64,000 nt of DNA, from the NCBI GenBank assembly GCA_963740205.1, contig CAVUDD010000002.1, positions 124,001-188,000 of the forward strand. Reading direction: 5' to 3'. The translations under genes and the position numbers were made by a program. Of this stretch, positions 44,751 to 53,714 are shown one piece after another. This DNA comes from UBA2137 sp963740205 (GTDB lineage Bacteria; Pseudomonadota; Alphaproteobacteria; Micavibrionales; Micavibrionaceae). Below the pieces are notes generated by a model, which had not been told where the DNA came from, ran no database searches, and saw nothing but the letters and a program-made list of their open reading frames with translations. The stretch's first letter is position 1. Each line of letters starts with the position of its first letter.

Positions 44751-46529
44751 TTAAGACTTCAATCCTGTTTCATATAATCGCTTATATGTCCCGTCCAACT
44801 TCATCAAGCTATCATGCGAACCAAACTCAACAATTTTACCCTTATCAAGAACGATAATTTTGTCTGCTGATTGAATAGTTGATAACCTATGGGCGATGAC
44901 AAGCGTCGTTTTCCCCTTCTCAAGCTCCGCAAGCGTTTCCTGAATTATTTTCTCTGACTCGTTATCAAGAGCAGAGGTAGCCTCATCCAAAAGTAAAATA
45001 GGAGCGTTCCTAAGGATAGCTCGCGCAATTGCAATTCTTTGCTTCTGTCCACCGGAAAGCTTGACACCATTCTCACCAAGCCGCGTCTCGTAACCATCCG
45101 ATAAATCAGAAATGAACTCTTCAGCTGCCGCTGCTTGCGCAGCCATTTGTATTTCCTCCATAGAGGCATCAATTCGCCCATAGGCAATATTGGCAGCCAC
45201 AGTATCATCAAAAATTGTAATGTCTTGTGAAACAAGAGCCATGTGATGACGAAGGTCTGCTAATTTAAGATTTTGCAGCTTTTCACCGTTTATTGTGATC
45301 TCACCCGACTGAACATCATAAAATCTTGGTATTAGATTAAGGATTGTCGTTTTACCGCTTCCTGATGCACCAACAAGCGCAGTGACTTTATTAGGCTCAA
45401 TCTTCAAACTGACGCCATTTAATGCGCGATCACTCTTGCCTGCCTCATAAGAAAAAACAACATCCTTGAATTCAATCTTACATTTTTTGGCAGAAAAAGA
45501 TTTTGCACGTGCCTTATCTTTTATAGAGGGCTTAATATCCATCATCGCCAATATTCTATCAGCGGCACCAAGTCCGACCTGAAGAGAATTATTAAGTTTT
45601 GCCAATCTTTTCATAGGCTCATAGGCCAAAGCAAACGCGGCTATAAAAGATATAAGCTGGCCAGGAGTTAAATATCCTTGGGCAATGCGGTAAGCCCCGT
45701 AAACAATGACGCTGGAAATAACCATTCCAACCATAATTTCGTTCAGAGGTGTAGAGAGATTGCCAATGCGTACAGATTTAATATTAAGATTTCGAACACT
45801 CATTACTGCTTTGCTTGCGCGCGTAACTTCTTTTTCCTCCATACCATAGGCTTGAACCTGCCTTATACCTTGGAAAATACCAATTAATGTTTCCATTAAA
45901 TTTGCATTTTCCGATTGAATAGAACGTGAAACACGTCTCAATTTACGCCCTATCAAAGTAATGAGAACAGTTGCTGGTGGAAAAATAACCAACGTCATTA
46001 ACGCAAGTTTCCAATCTTGCCAGAACATCACGCCCACTAAGAAAACCAGTGTTAATAAATTGCGCCCTATTCCCGTTATGCTGTCCGATACAGCACCACG
46101 CATAACGTTAACATCGTTAATAATACGCGAAACTAGTTGTCCACTGGGGTAAGCATGAAAGAATGCCAAATCCATAGTCATAAAATGCGCAAATACATCA
46201 CGCTGAATATCGGCAACGATTGATTGAGAAATCTTATTCATTTTAATGACGTGGATATAGGTTGCCAATCCACTTACACAAAAAACACCAAAAATTGTAA
46301 ACCCTAGGGGCCAGATTTCCTCAAGCCCTTGTCCTGTTTTCTGTACGGCTATCAGTCCCTCATCCAAGACTGGTTGCAATAACTTAGCAAATCCGGCAGT
46401 TGCCGCGGCGGCCAACATCATAAAGAAAAATGTAATGATGAGCTGTCCTGTATACGGCACAAGGTAAGTTTTTACCAAACGCTTAATAAGAGACAAGTTA
46501 TTGGGGGCTGTAATCTTGGTTTTGGACAT
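44751..46529 (-). CDS. msbA: MsbA-type ABC transporter, fused permease and ATPase
   Basis: 592 residues. The membrane half has six helices (about 20-310) and the ATPase half has Walker A ALVGASGSGKTTIL, signature LSGGQKQRIAIARAIL and Walker B ILLLDEATSALD with the H-loop VIAHRLSTIQ. MsbA flips lipid A core and phospholipids across the inner membrane as a homodimer; the symbol rests on overall layout (one fused half-transporter, 590 residues) and a close relative with another lipid substrate is possible. It is 28 bases downstream of the HAD gene. Confidence 0.85.
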   Translation of the reverse strand: MSKTKITAPNNLSLIKRLVKTYLVPYTGQLIITFFFMMLAAAATAGFAKLLQPVLDEGLIAVQKTGQGLEEIWPLGFTIFGVFCVSGLATYIHVIKMNKISQSIVADIQRDVFAHFMTMDLAFFHAYPSGQLVSRIINDVNVMRGAVSDSITGIGRNLLTLVFLVGVMFWQDWKLALMTLVIFPPATVLITLIGRKLRRVSRSIQSENANLMETLIGIFQGIRQVQAYGMEEKEVTRASKAVMSVRNLNIKSVRIGNLSTPLNEIMVGMVISSVIVYGAYRIAQGYLTPGQLISFIAAFALAYEPMKRLAKLNNSLQVGLGAADRILAMMDIKPSIKDKARAKSFSAKKCKIEFKDVVFSYEAGKSDRALNGVSLKIEPNKVTALVGASGSGKTTILNLIPRFYDVQSGEITINGEKLQNLKLADLRHHMALVSQDITIFDDTVAANIAYGRIDASMEEIQMAAQAAAAEEFISDLSDGYETRLGENGVKLSGGQKQRIAIARAILRNAPILLLDEATSALDNESEKIIQETLAELEKGKTTLVIAHRLSTIQSADKIIVLDKGKIVEFGSHDSLMKLDGTYKRLYETGLKS

Positions 46530-46557
46530 TTTTCAAGGTTGCAAACAAGCTTATGGC

Positions 46558-47544
46558 TTATTTAGTATCCTTTTTATCCTTTAGAGGACGACGACGCAAG
46601 CGTCTCTTCACACGCTCACCGGGTTGAAGCCTGCGTCTATGCTTGCGATCAGGTAGAACACGCCCCCATCTTACACTGTTAATCAGATATGTGGGGCGAA
46701 TATTATACTGAGCTATAAGAATATTAAGCGCCTGATCTACATCGGCTAAATTCTGGACATTTCTAAAGGCTCCTGCATGAATTCCAGAGCGAACAAAACA
46801 CGAGTCAATCTCAGACATGTGCGCACCCATCATATCATGCGCCATTGTATCGCCAACCATGACGCACTGACCTGGAAAAATTTCTTTTTTCTGAAGAAAT
46901 TCAATACAAGCTTGAAACATTGGCTTGTACGGCTTACCAACCGAGTAGATAACACCGCCATATTCACGAAGCTTTCTTACCAGAATACCTGGCCCCATAA
47001 TGTAATTCGGGGAAAGCAAGGCGCGACTGTCAGGTAAAGCGAAAATTGTCTGAATGCCTTTTCTAACCAGCTCCTTAAGCACAGGATCACAATCTATGGC
47101 AGAGCCTTCGAGTTTGTCCCAGCCCGTAATAAGAGCAAAGTCAGCATCTTCGATTTTATCTACGTAGTAGATATCAAGATCAGCCATAAAGCTGTGAGGT
47201 TCGCCACTATGAAAGCTGTAGCATTTATTGCCCAAATCATTAAAAGGCTTGATGGATTTATTCTCAAAACCCGAAGCTATGAATTCGCCACACGTGTAGA
47301 TCTTGTCGTAAAGACTTGGACCAATGCCCATTTTTTTGAGCATCTCCTTATTTTCCTTTTCACGAATTTCGTAATTGGACATTAAAATAATTGTCTTTTT
47401 ACGGCTACGGAGCTCTTTAAGGCAGTCTACAACACCGTCATAAGCCTTTTTCCCATTATGAAGCACGCCCCATTGGTCAAAGATAACAGCCTGATAGCTG
47501 TCGGAGATGTCTGATAATCCTTGGCAGAATTTGGTTTTAGCCAT
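46558..47544 (-). CDS. HAD-family hydrolase, TIGR01459 subfamily
   Basis: 328 residues. The HAD nucleophile motif is FDQWGVLHNGK, followed by VGDTMAHDMMGAHMSEIDSCF for the metal site, and FALPDSRALL and KPYKPMFQACIEF. The subfamily is nearly restricted to alphaproteobacteria and belongs to the NagD-like phosphatases; the substrate is unknown. The last ~25 residues are strongly basic (RRRLQPGERVKRRLRRRPL), which is uncommon and could bind nucleic acid or membrane. Upstream of the MsbA-type gene on the - strand. Confidence 0.9.
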   Translation of the reverse strand: MAKTKFCQGLSDISDSYQAVIFDQWGVLHNGKKAYDGVVDCLKELRSRKKTIILMSNYEIREKENKEMLKKMGIGPSLYDKIYTCGEFIASGFENKSIKPFNDLGNKCYSFHSGEPHSFMADLDIYYVDKIEDADFALITGWDKLEGSAIDCDPVLKELVRKGIQTIFALPDSRALLSPNYIMGPGILVRKLREYGGVIYSVGKPYKPMFQACIEFLQKKEIFPGQCVMVGDTMAHDMMGAHMSEIDSCFVRSGIHAGAFRNVQNLADVDQALNILIAQYNIRPTYLINSVRWGRVLPDRKHRRRLQPGERVKRRLRRRPLKDKKDTK

Positions 47545-47675
47545 TTAGAGAACCCGAAGAAAAAATGTGAAACTGCGTAAACAACACTGATTAATAACTG
47601 TTTTTCGTTAATTTTCAGTGAAGTTTAGCATTACGCAATGATTTGTCACGCGCAAAAGAATTTAAATTTGCTCTT

Positions 47676-49181
47676 TTACTTTATGAACTTCTTTGCGTAA
47701 GCCTCCAAGTCCTTCTTAATCTCGGGTGCGAGCATATATAAGCCTATAACGTTTGGAATACCCATGGAAAGTATCATCGCGTCGGTAAAACGTATAACAT
47801 TTGTTAATTCCGCCGAGGCTCCCAGAACCACGCCACAAAGAAAAACTATTTTTAAACAAGTTTTTACAATCTTTTTCTCACCCATTAAATAAGCAAGGGC
47901 TTTTTCACCATAATAGTACCATGTAATCATCGTAGAGAAGGCAAACAATACAACAGTTAAAGCCAAAACATAGGGAAACCAAGAAACAGCACTCGCAAAC
48001 GCCTCAGAAGTTAGTGCCACACCTTGCATACCATCTACGTTTTTATATGCGCCTGTAACCACAATCACCAACGCCGTTACATTACAAATCACCACCGTAT
48101 CAATAAAAGGTCCCATCATACCAACAAACCCCTGTCTTACAGGGTAATCTGTCTTAGCAGTTGCATGAACAATTGCAGCAGAGCCCAATCCCGCTTCATT
48201 CGAGAAAGAAGCACGCTGAACACCAACAAGCAATCCGCCTATTAAACCACCTAGGCCAGCCGCAGGCGTAAATGCCTCGGTAAATATTGTAGCAATTGCT
48301 TCGGGCACAGCAGCATAGTTCATTAGAACAACAATTAGGCCCGCTGAAATATAGATAAGCCCCATAATGGGTACAAGCTTTGAGGCTACATTCGCGATTG
48401 AGTGTAATCCACCCATGATAACCATGCCCGTACAAGCTGCCAGGATGAGGCCAAACATCCACCCTCTTTCAAAGAAAATACTGTTTTCACCACCTGAGAT
48501 GTTCAGAATTTGCACATAAGCCTGATTAGCTTGAAACATGTTTCCTGCGCCTAACGATCCGCCAATAGCACATATAGCAAAGAATGAGGCCACAATGGCG
48601 CCAAGCATGGGCAAATTGCGTTGCGTAAATGCCTCTTTCAAGTAATACATAGGTCCACCGGAAATGCTTTTGGGATCATCGGGATCAAGGTGTTTTCTAT
48701 ATTTAACACCAAGGGCAACCTCTAAGAATTTGGTGTTCATTCCCATTAACCCCATAATGGTCATCCAAACCATTGCACCTGGCCCGCCAACTGATATGGC
48801 AACAGCAACACCCGCAATATTACCCAGCCCAACAGTGCCTGATAAAGATGATGCAAGAGCCTGAAAATTACTTATTTCGCCATCACTATTTTTTTCTTCA
48901 AATTTTCCCATCAAAACTTGAACGGAATGTTTAAAATAGCGAAAATTTGCAAATGTGAAGTAAAGAGTAAAAAGCGTGCTTGCGAGTGCAAGCCATATTA
49001 AAATAAGCGGAACACTTTTTATAATGACTGAACCATCGGCATTGGTAACGCCAAAATCCATACTGTAGAGAATAATACCTTCCGAAACATCGGAAACCTT
49101 GGCAAAAACACAATTTATAAGGTCATCTACTCCAAGACCAGAACCTAAACATGTTGTGGTAACTACTTCACCCTCTGCCAT
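47676..49181 (-). CDS. Alanine or glycine:cation symporter (AGCS family)
   Basis: About 501 residues from ATG 49181, which has GGGG 7 bases upstream; the TTG five codons earlier is not needed. Around 10-11 membrane helices. Family signatures include SSLSGTVGLGNIAGVAVAIS, GGPGAMVWMTIMGLMGMNTKFLEVALG and KSISGGPMYYL, and ANQAYVQILN. AGCS carriers take up alanine or glycine with sodium (or H+). Codon use is like its neighbours. No operon partner. Confidence 0.93.
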   Translation of the reverse strand: MAEGEVVTTTCLGSGLGVDDLINCVFAKVSDVSEGIILYSMDFGVTNADGSVIIKSVPLILIWLALASTLFTLYFTFANFRYFKHSVQVLMGKFEEKNSDGEISNFQALASSLSGTVGLGNIAGVAVAISVGGPGAMVWMTIMGLMGMNTKFLEVALGVKYRKHLDPDDPKSISGGPMYYLKEAFTQRNLPMLGAIVASFFAICAIGGSLGAGNMFQANQAYVQILNISGGENSIFFERGWMFGLILAACTGMVIMGGLHSIANVASKLVPIMGLIYISAGLIVVLMNYAAVPEAIATIFTEAFTPAAGLGGLIGGLLVGVQRASFSNEAGLGSAAIVHATAKTDYPVRQGFVGMMGPFIDTVVICNVTALVIVVTGAYKNVDGMQGVALTSEAFASAVSWFPYVLALTVVLFAFSTMITWYYYGEKALAYLMGEKKIVKTCLKIVFLCGVVLGASAELTNVIRFTDAMILSMGIPNVIGLYMLAPEIKKDLEAYAKKFIK

Positions 49182-49287
49182 AACCAACCCCTTCAAATTT
49201 AAATGGATACAAAAGCAAATAAAAGCATACGCCCCTGCTAATCCATTTCAATGGATGGCGGTATTTTACACACAGATTGAAATGATA

Positions 49288-49782
49288 TTAACGTCTGGCA
49301 GAGCAGAAAGGGTAAGTTACAGGGTGTGCATCAAAAAATGTTCCTGCCCATTTACGTAGCTCTCTGTCATTCATTAAATCAGCCTTATCAATTCGCTGGG
49401 CATATTGAGAGCAGAAAATATCAGGACGCATTTTAGCAGCATCATTTGAAATTTTGTTGGCGTAATGTGTTCTAAGGGTATTAATTTCGGTTTCAGGATT
49501 TTTCCCTTCTGATCTATAGAAATCTTCCAATGTTCTTTCATATTCAGCAAAGACATAGCCATTTCTAGCGGTAAAAGAACGATATTTTTGATAAAGAGTT
49601 TTAGGTTGCTTAGGCCACATATGCTGGCAATTTAAAGAAATAACCATCAATTCACTATGAATACGTATCCCTTGCTCTGCCTCGGCTTGAGGAACCGTGT
49701 AGCATCCTTTTCCTGCTAAAGCTTCACCAGAAAATAGTGCCGCCAATAAAAAAACTGAGAGTCTGAAAATGTTTGATTTCAT
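49288..49782 (-). CDS. Small secreted protein of unknown function
   Basis: 164 residues. A clear signal peptide (LSVFLLAALFSGEALAGKG) and four Cys in the mature part (GKGCYTVPQ, LNCQHMW, IFCSQYA, YPFCSARR), which could form two disulfides. I do not recognise the family. It stands alone between the AGCS gene and miaB; nothing in the context gives a role. Confidence 0.75.
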   Translation of the reverse strand: MKSNIFRLSVFLLAALFSGEALAGKGCYTVPQAEAEQGIRIHSELMVISLNCQHMWPKQPKTLYQKYRSFTARNGYVFAEYERTLEDFYRSEGKNPETEINTLRTHYANKISNDAAKMRPDIFCSQYAQRIDKADLMNDRELRKWAGTFFDAHPVTYPFCSARR

Positions 49783-49910
49783 AGAGGATACCCCTGTTAT
49801 TTTGTTGAACTGTTATGATGAAAAACATTCTCAATGTCTACTAAAACTTGATTTTTAACATTCAACATGTTTAAACGCTTCATCTTAATAAGGACATATA
49901 TTTAGAAACC

Positions 49911-51284
49911 ATGAAAAAGCTTTTTATCAAAACGTGGGGCTGTCAAATGAACGTCTACGATTCACATCGTATTGCTGACGTTTTAAAGCCTTTGGGGTAC
50001 GCGTTATCGGACACACCTGAGGATGCCGATATGATGGTTCTTAACACATGTCACATACGTGAAAAGGCCACAGACAAAGTCTTTTCAGAACTTGGTCGAC
50101 TTAAGGAACATAAATACAAAAAAGAAGAAGAAACTGGACAACGTGTTTACATGGGTGTCGCTGGTTGTGTCGCACAGGCAGAAGGTAAACTGATTACTCA
50201 ACGCGCCCCTTTTGTTGACTTTGTTGTCGGCTCACAATCATATCACCGTTTGCCTGAAATGATTGCGAAGCTTACCGGTGCCTATGGTAAAAAACGTGTC
50301 ATCGATACTGATTTTCCTGTAGAGGGTAAATTTGATCACCTTCCAGAAGAAAGCGGGAATCAGGGTCCTGCCGCATTCCTCTCTATACAAGAAGGTTGTG
50401 ATAAATTCTGTACGTTCTGCGTTGTCCCCTACACACGAGGCGCAGAATATTCCCGCGACATCATGGGAATATATAACGAAGCCCAAAGACTTGTTGATAA
50501 TGGAGCATTGGAAATTACCGTTCTTGGCCAGAATGTTAATGCCTATCACGGTGTTGGTCCTGATGGAAAAATATGGAGCCTTGCTCAGCTTCTCGAGAAA
50601 TTATCCGATATTAAAGGTCTTGAGCGCCTAAGATACACAACCTCTCATCCCCGCGATATGGACGACGATCTCATTGAAGCTCATGGCAATCTTCCAAAGC
50701 TTATGCCTTTCTTGCACCTTCCTGTACAAAGTGGATCAGATAAAATTCTTGAGGCTATGAACCGTAAACACGGCCGTGACAGATATTTTGAAATTATTAA
50801 AGATTTAAGAAAAGCACGCCCAGACATTTCATTTTCTTCCGACTTTATTGTTGGCTTTCCTGGTGAAAGTGATGATGATTTCGAGCAAACAATGGACATG
50901 ATAAGGCAAGTTGGCTTTTCATCCTGCTATTCATTTAAATATTCTGCACGCCCAGGCACGCCAGCTGCGAACATGAAAAACCTTGTTCGCGAGGACATTA
51001 AAAGCGAGCGCTTAACAAGGTTGCAAGCATTACTACAGGAGCAACAAGCGGAGTTTAACGAGACTTTTATAGGAAAAACCATACCTGTGCTCTTTGATCG
51101 GAAGGGTCGTACAGACAATCAGCTTCACGGTCGCTCTGAACATTTTCAAGCTGTCCATATAAATGGCCCTGACAGACTATTGAATACTATTGTGGATGTA
51201 AAAGTCACTGGCGCTCACCAAAATTCCCTTACGGGTGACGTTGTGACAAAAGAAACAGTTTCTTCAAAAACTAAAGCCGCATAA
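49911..51284 (+). CDS. miaB: tRNA-2-methylthio-N6-dimethylallyladenosine synthase MiaB
   Basis: 457 residues. The N-terminal UPF0004 domain holds three iron-sulfur cysteines (FIKTWGCQMNVYDS, MVLNTCHIRE, GVAGCVAQAEG), the radical SAM core has EGCDKFCTFCVVPYTRG, and the C-terminal TRAM domain follows (GKTIPVLFDRKGRTDNQLHG). It adds the methylthio group to A37 of tRNAs reading UNN codons. It opens the conserved miaB-phoH-ybeY-corC-lnt block. Confidence 0.97.
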   Translation: MKKLFIKTWGCQMNVYDSHRIADVLKPLGYALSDTPEDADMMVLNTCHIREKATDKVFSELGRLKEHKYKKEEETGQRVYMGVAGCVAQAEGKLITQRAPFVDFVVGSQSYHRLPEMIAKLTGAYGKKRVIDTDFPVEGKFDHLPEESGNQGPAAFLSIQEGCDKFCTFCVVPYTRGAEYSRDIMGIYNEAQRLVDNGALEITVLGQNVNAYHGVGPDGKIWSLAQLLEKLSDIKGLERLRYTTSHPRDMDDDLIEAHGNLPKLMPFLHLPVQSGSDKILEAMNRKHGRDRYFEIIKDLRKARPDISFSSDFIVGFPGESDDDFEQTMDMIRQVGFSSCYSFKYSARPGTPAANMKNLVREDIKSERLTRLQALLQEQQAEFNETFIGKTIPVLFDRKGRTDNQLHGRSEHFQAVHINGPDRLLNTIVDVKVTGAHQNSLTGDVVTKETVSSKTKAA

Positions 51285-51334
51285 ATAATGCGTATAAACG
51301 TAAGCATTTGTGATATACTAATACTCTGATATCC

Positions 51335-52327
51335 ATGACAAAAAAAGAACAGCAAACAGCTAGTCTCGAATTCCCTGACAACCGTCTGGTTCCTCTTCTT
51401 TATGGTGAACACAATTCCAATCTTGCTCACCTCGAAAAAGAACTGGGTGTAAAGATTGCCGATCGCGGAAACACTATCAAAATTCAAGGCTCCGAACAAA
51501 ATGTAATGATGGGCTGTGAAATTTTGGAATATCTGTATTCTACTCTCGAAGAAGGTAAAGACGAAGTTGATAAGCAAGACATTAACTCCGCACTTCGCTT
51601 TGCAAAAAAAGAACTCGTTAAGCCAAATCCTAAGCATGAGAAAGGCAAGCCTATGGCATCATCTGATAATGTTATAAAATTGTCCAAGCGCGACATTAAG
51701 GCGCGCAGCCCTAATCAGGAAATTTATATCGAAGCGCTTCACAAGTCAGATATGATTTTTGGCATAGGGCCCGCGGGTACTGGTAAAACTTACTTAGCAG
51801 TTGCTATGGCTGTTTCTCTCTACGAAAAGGGTGAAGTCGAGCGTATGATTTTCTGTCGCCCTGCCGTTGAGGCCGGTGAAAAACTGGGATTTTTACCAGG
51901 TGACCTTAAGGAAAAAATTGATCCTTATCTTATGCCTATTTATGATGCTCTTTATGACTTCCTAGGAGTTGCAAAAACAGACGCCCTGCTTGAAAAAGGT
52001 GCGATTGAAATTGCACCTCTTGCCTTTATGCGTGGTCGTACATTGTCGCGCGCAAGCGTTGTTTTAGACGAAGCACAAAATACAACATCTGCACAAATGA
52101 AAATGTTCTTAAGCCGCATGGGTGAAGGTGCAAAACTTATTATAACTGGTGATCCCCATCAAATTGATTTGCTTGATAATCAAGTCTCTGGATTAAAGGA
52201 AGCTTCTGCAATCCTGCGGGAAATTGAAGAAGTCTCCTTTATAGAATTTGATTATGATGATGTTGTTCGTCACCACCTTGTTTCCAAAATACTGAAGGCC
52301 TACGATAAATCTCACCATGGATATTGA
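51335..52327 (+). CDS. ybeZ: PhoH family protein
   Basis: 330 residues. A KH-like N-terminal half (LEKELGVKIADRGNTIKIQG) and an ATPase domain with Walker A IGPAGTGKTYLAVAMAV and Walker B ASVVLDEAQNTTSAQ, LITGDPHQIDL and a C-terminal arginine region. PhoH-type ATPases (YbeZ) work with YbeY in RNA processing and ribosome quality control. It overlaps ybeY by 11 bases, which indicates translational coupling. Confidence 0.94.
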   Translation: MTKKEQQTASLEFPDNRLVPLLYGEHNSNLAHLEKELGVKIADRGNTIKIQGSEQNVMMGCEILEYLYSTLEEGKDEVDKQDINSALRFAKKELVKPNPKHEKGKPMASSDNVIKLSKRDIKARSPNQEIYIEALHKSDMIFGIGPAGTGKTYLAVAMAVSLYEKGEVERMIFCRPAVEAGEKLGFLPGDLKEKIDPYLMPIYDALYDFLGVAKTDALLEKGAIEIAPLAFMRGRTLSRASVVLDEAQNTTSAQMKMFLSRMGEGAKLIITGDPHQIDLLDNQVSGLKEASAILREIEEVSFIEFDYDDVVRHHLVSKILKAYDKSHHGY

Positions 52328-52775
52328 TATAAGTCGAGACGCCTCGGATAATTGCTGGTTGGAAATTAACGATAGTGAAGTCATTGCTATTATTGAAAGC
52401 ATTACCAGCAATTTGAGTGATTACTCTTTTAACACAGCCGAACTTTCCATTGTGTTGAGCGATTCAAAAAATGTACATGAATTAAATCTGCAATACAGAC
52501 AAAAAGACAAACCTACAAATATCCTCTCATTCCCCATAAATGATAACGGTCAGACAGATGGACTTTTGGGTGATCTGATTTTAGCTTATGAGGTTGTAAA
52601 ACAAGAGGTAGAGAACGAACAAAAAAACTTTAAAGATCACTTTACTCACCTTTTGTTGCACGGGCTTTTACATCTTTTGGGATATGACCATATCGAAGAT
52701 GCTGAAGCCGAAACTATGGAAGATCTTGAAATTGAAACTCTAAAAAAAATAGGCATAAAAAACCCCTATGCCTAA
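52317..52775 (+). CDS. ybeY: Endoribonuclease YbeY
   Basis: 152 residues. The zinc site HLLLHGLLHLLGYDHIEDAE is complete (HGxLHLxGYDH), and RQKDKPTNILSFP is the other conserved block. YbeY is involved in 16S rRNA 3'-end maturation and ribosome quality control. Located between phoH and corC. Confidence 0.96.
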   Translation: MDIDISRDASDNCWLEINDSEVIAIIESITSNLSDYSFNTAELSIVLSDSKNVHELNLQYRQKDKPTNILSFPINDNGQTDGLLGDLILAYEVVKQEVENEQKNFKDHFTHLLLHGLLHLLGYDHIEDAEAETMEDLEIETLKKIGIKNPYA

Positions 52776-52820
52776 GCTTTATAAAATGTCATATTTTTAC
52801 AGAACAGAAGATTTTTAAGA

Positions 52821-53714
52821 ATGATGAACGACGATAACACTCTACCTAAGCCTTACAGACAAAGTTTTTTAAGTCGATTGAGGCTTTTTTCAAAAAGCAA
52901 ACCTGACAATGTGACACTCAAAGAGGCTGTAGATGCCTATCTTGAGGATGCACAAGACGGTGAATCTGAGATTATTTCCGAACAGGAAAAGCTTCTGATT
53001 ACCAATGTGGTTTCTCTTAAGGATATGGATGTAACGGATGTTATGATACCGCGCGCTGACATTGTTGCTGTTGATATTAATACAGACCAACCATCACTCA
53101 TGGCATTATTATCGGAATATCAATATAGCCGTTTCCCTGTATTTCAGGACAATCTTGATAACGTTTTAGGTACAATTCATATCAAAGATATCCTTGCCAC
53201 TTTGGCACGCAAAGAAGAGATAAATATTAAAGAAATTTTAAGAACGGTTCCAATGGCATCGCCTGCTATGCCTGTCCTTGACCTCATGCATATGATGAAA
53301 AACAAACGCCGTCACATGATCTTGGTCGTTGATGAATATGGTGGTATTGATGGCCTTGTAACTATTGGTGATATTATTGAAGCTGTTCTTGGTGAAATTC
53401 AGGATGAATACGATCTTGTTGGCGCCGCCAGCATAGTAAAACTTTCTGACACCGAATTTATTGTAGATGCACGAACAGACTTAGAAGACATTGAAGAATC
53501 CATTGGCTGTAAATTTGATGATGAAGACCTTGAAGAGATTGATACTATAGGTGGATACATGACATCTTTGGCAGAGAAACTTCCCGTCAGAGGGGAAGTT
53601 TTAAAGGATGATTCAAGCGGACTAATTTTTGAAGTCCTTGACGCTGACCCAAGGCGCCTCAAGAAAATTAAGCTCCACCGCGTTGAAATGGCTTCAGAAC
53701 TTACTGATGTATAA
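52821..53714 (+). CDS. CorC/HlyC-type protein with two CBS domains
   Basis: 297 residues. N-terminal VTDVMIPRADIVAVDI opens the first CBS domain, and KNKRRHMILVVDEYGGIDG the second; the C-terminal CorC_HlyC domain has EFIVDARTDLEDIEESIGC and GGYMTSLAEKLPVRGE. There is no membrane domain, so it is the cytosolic CorC type (magnesium/cobalt efflux, or YbeX-like in this operon context). YbeX sits next to YbeY and Lnt in many proteobacteria and influences ribosome maturation. Confidence 0.92.
   Translation: MMNDDNTLPKPYRQSFLSRLRLFSKSKPDNVTLKEAVDAYLEDAQDGESEIISEQEKLLITNVVSLKDMDVTDVMIPRADIVAVDINTDQPSLMALLSEYQYSRFPVFQDNLDNVLGTIHIKDILATLARKEEINIKEILRTVPMASPAMPVLDLMHMMKNKRRHMILVVDEYGGIDGLVTIGDIIEAVLGEIQDEYDLVGAASIVKLSDTEFIVDARTDLEDIEESIGCKFDDEDLEEIDTIGGYMTSLAEKLPVRGEVLKDDSSGLIFEVLDADPRRLKKIKLHRVEMASELTDV

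Noticed and set aside
53629..53706. lnt start inside corC
   Set aside because: Would need a 86-base overlap; the ATG at 53707 fits the homologue N-terminus.
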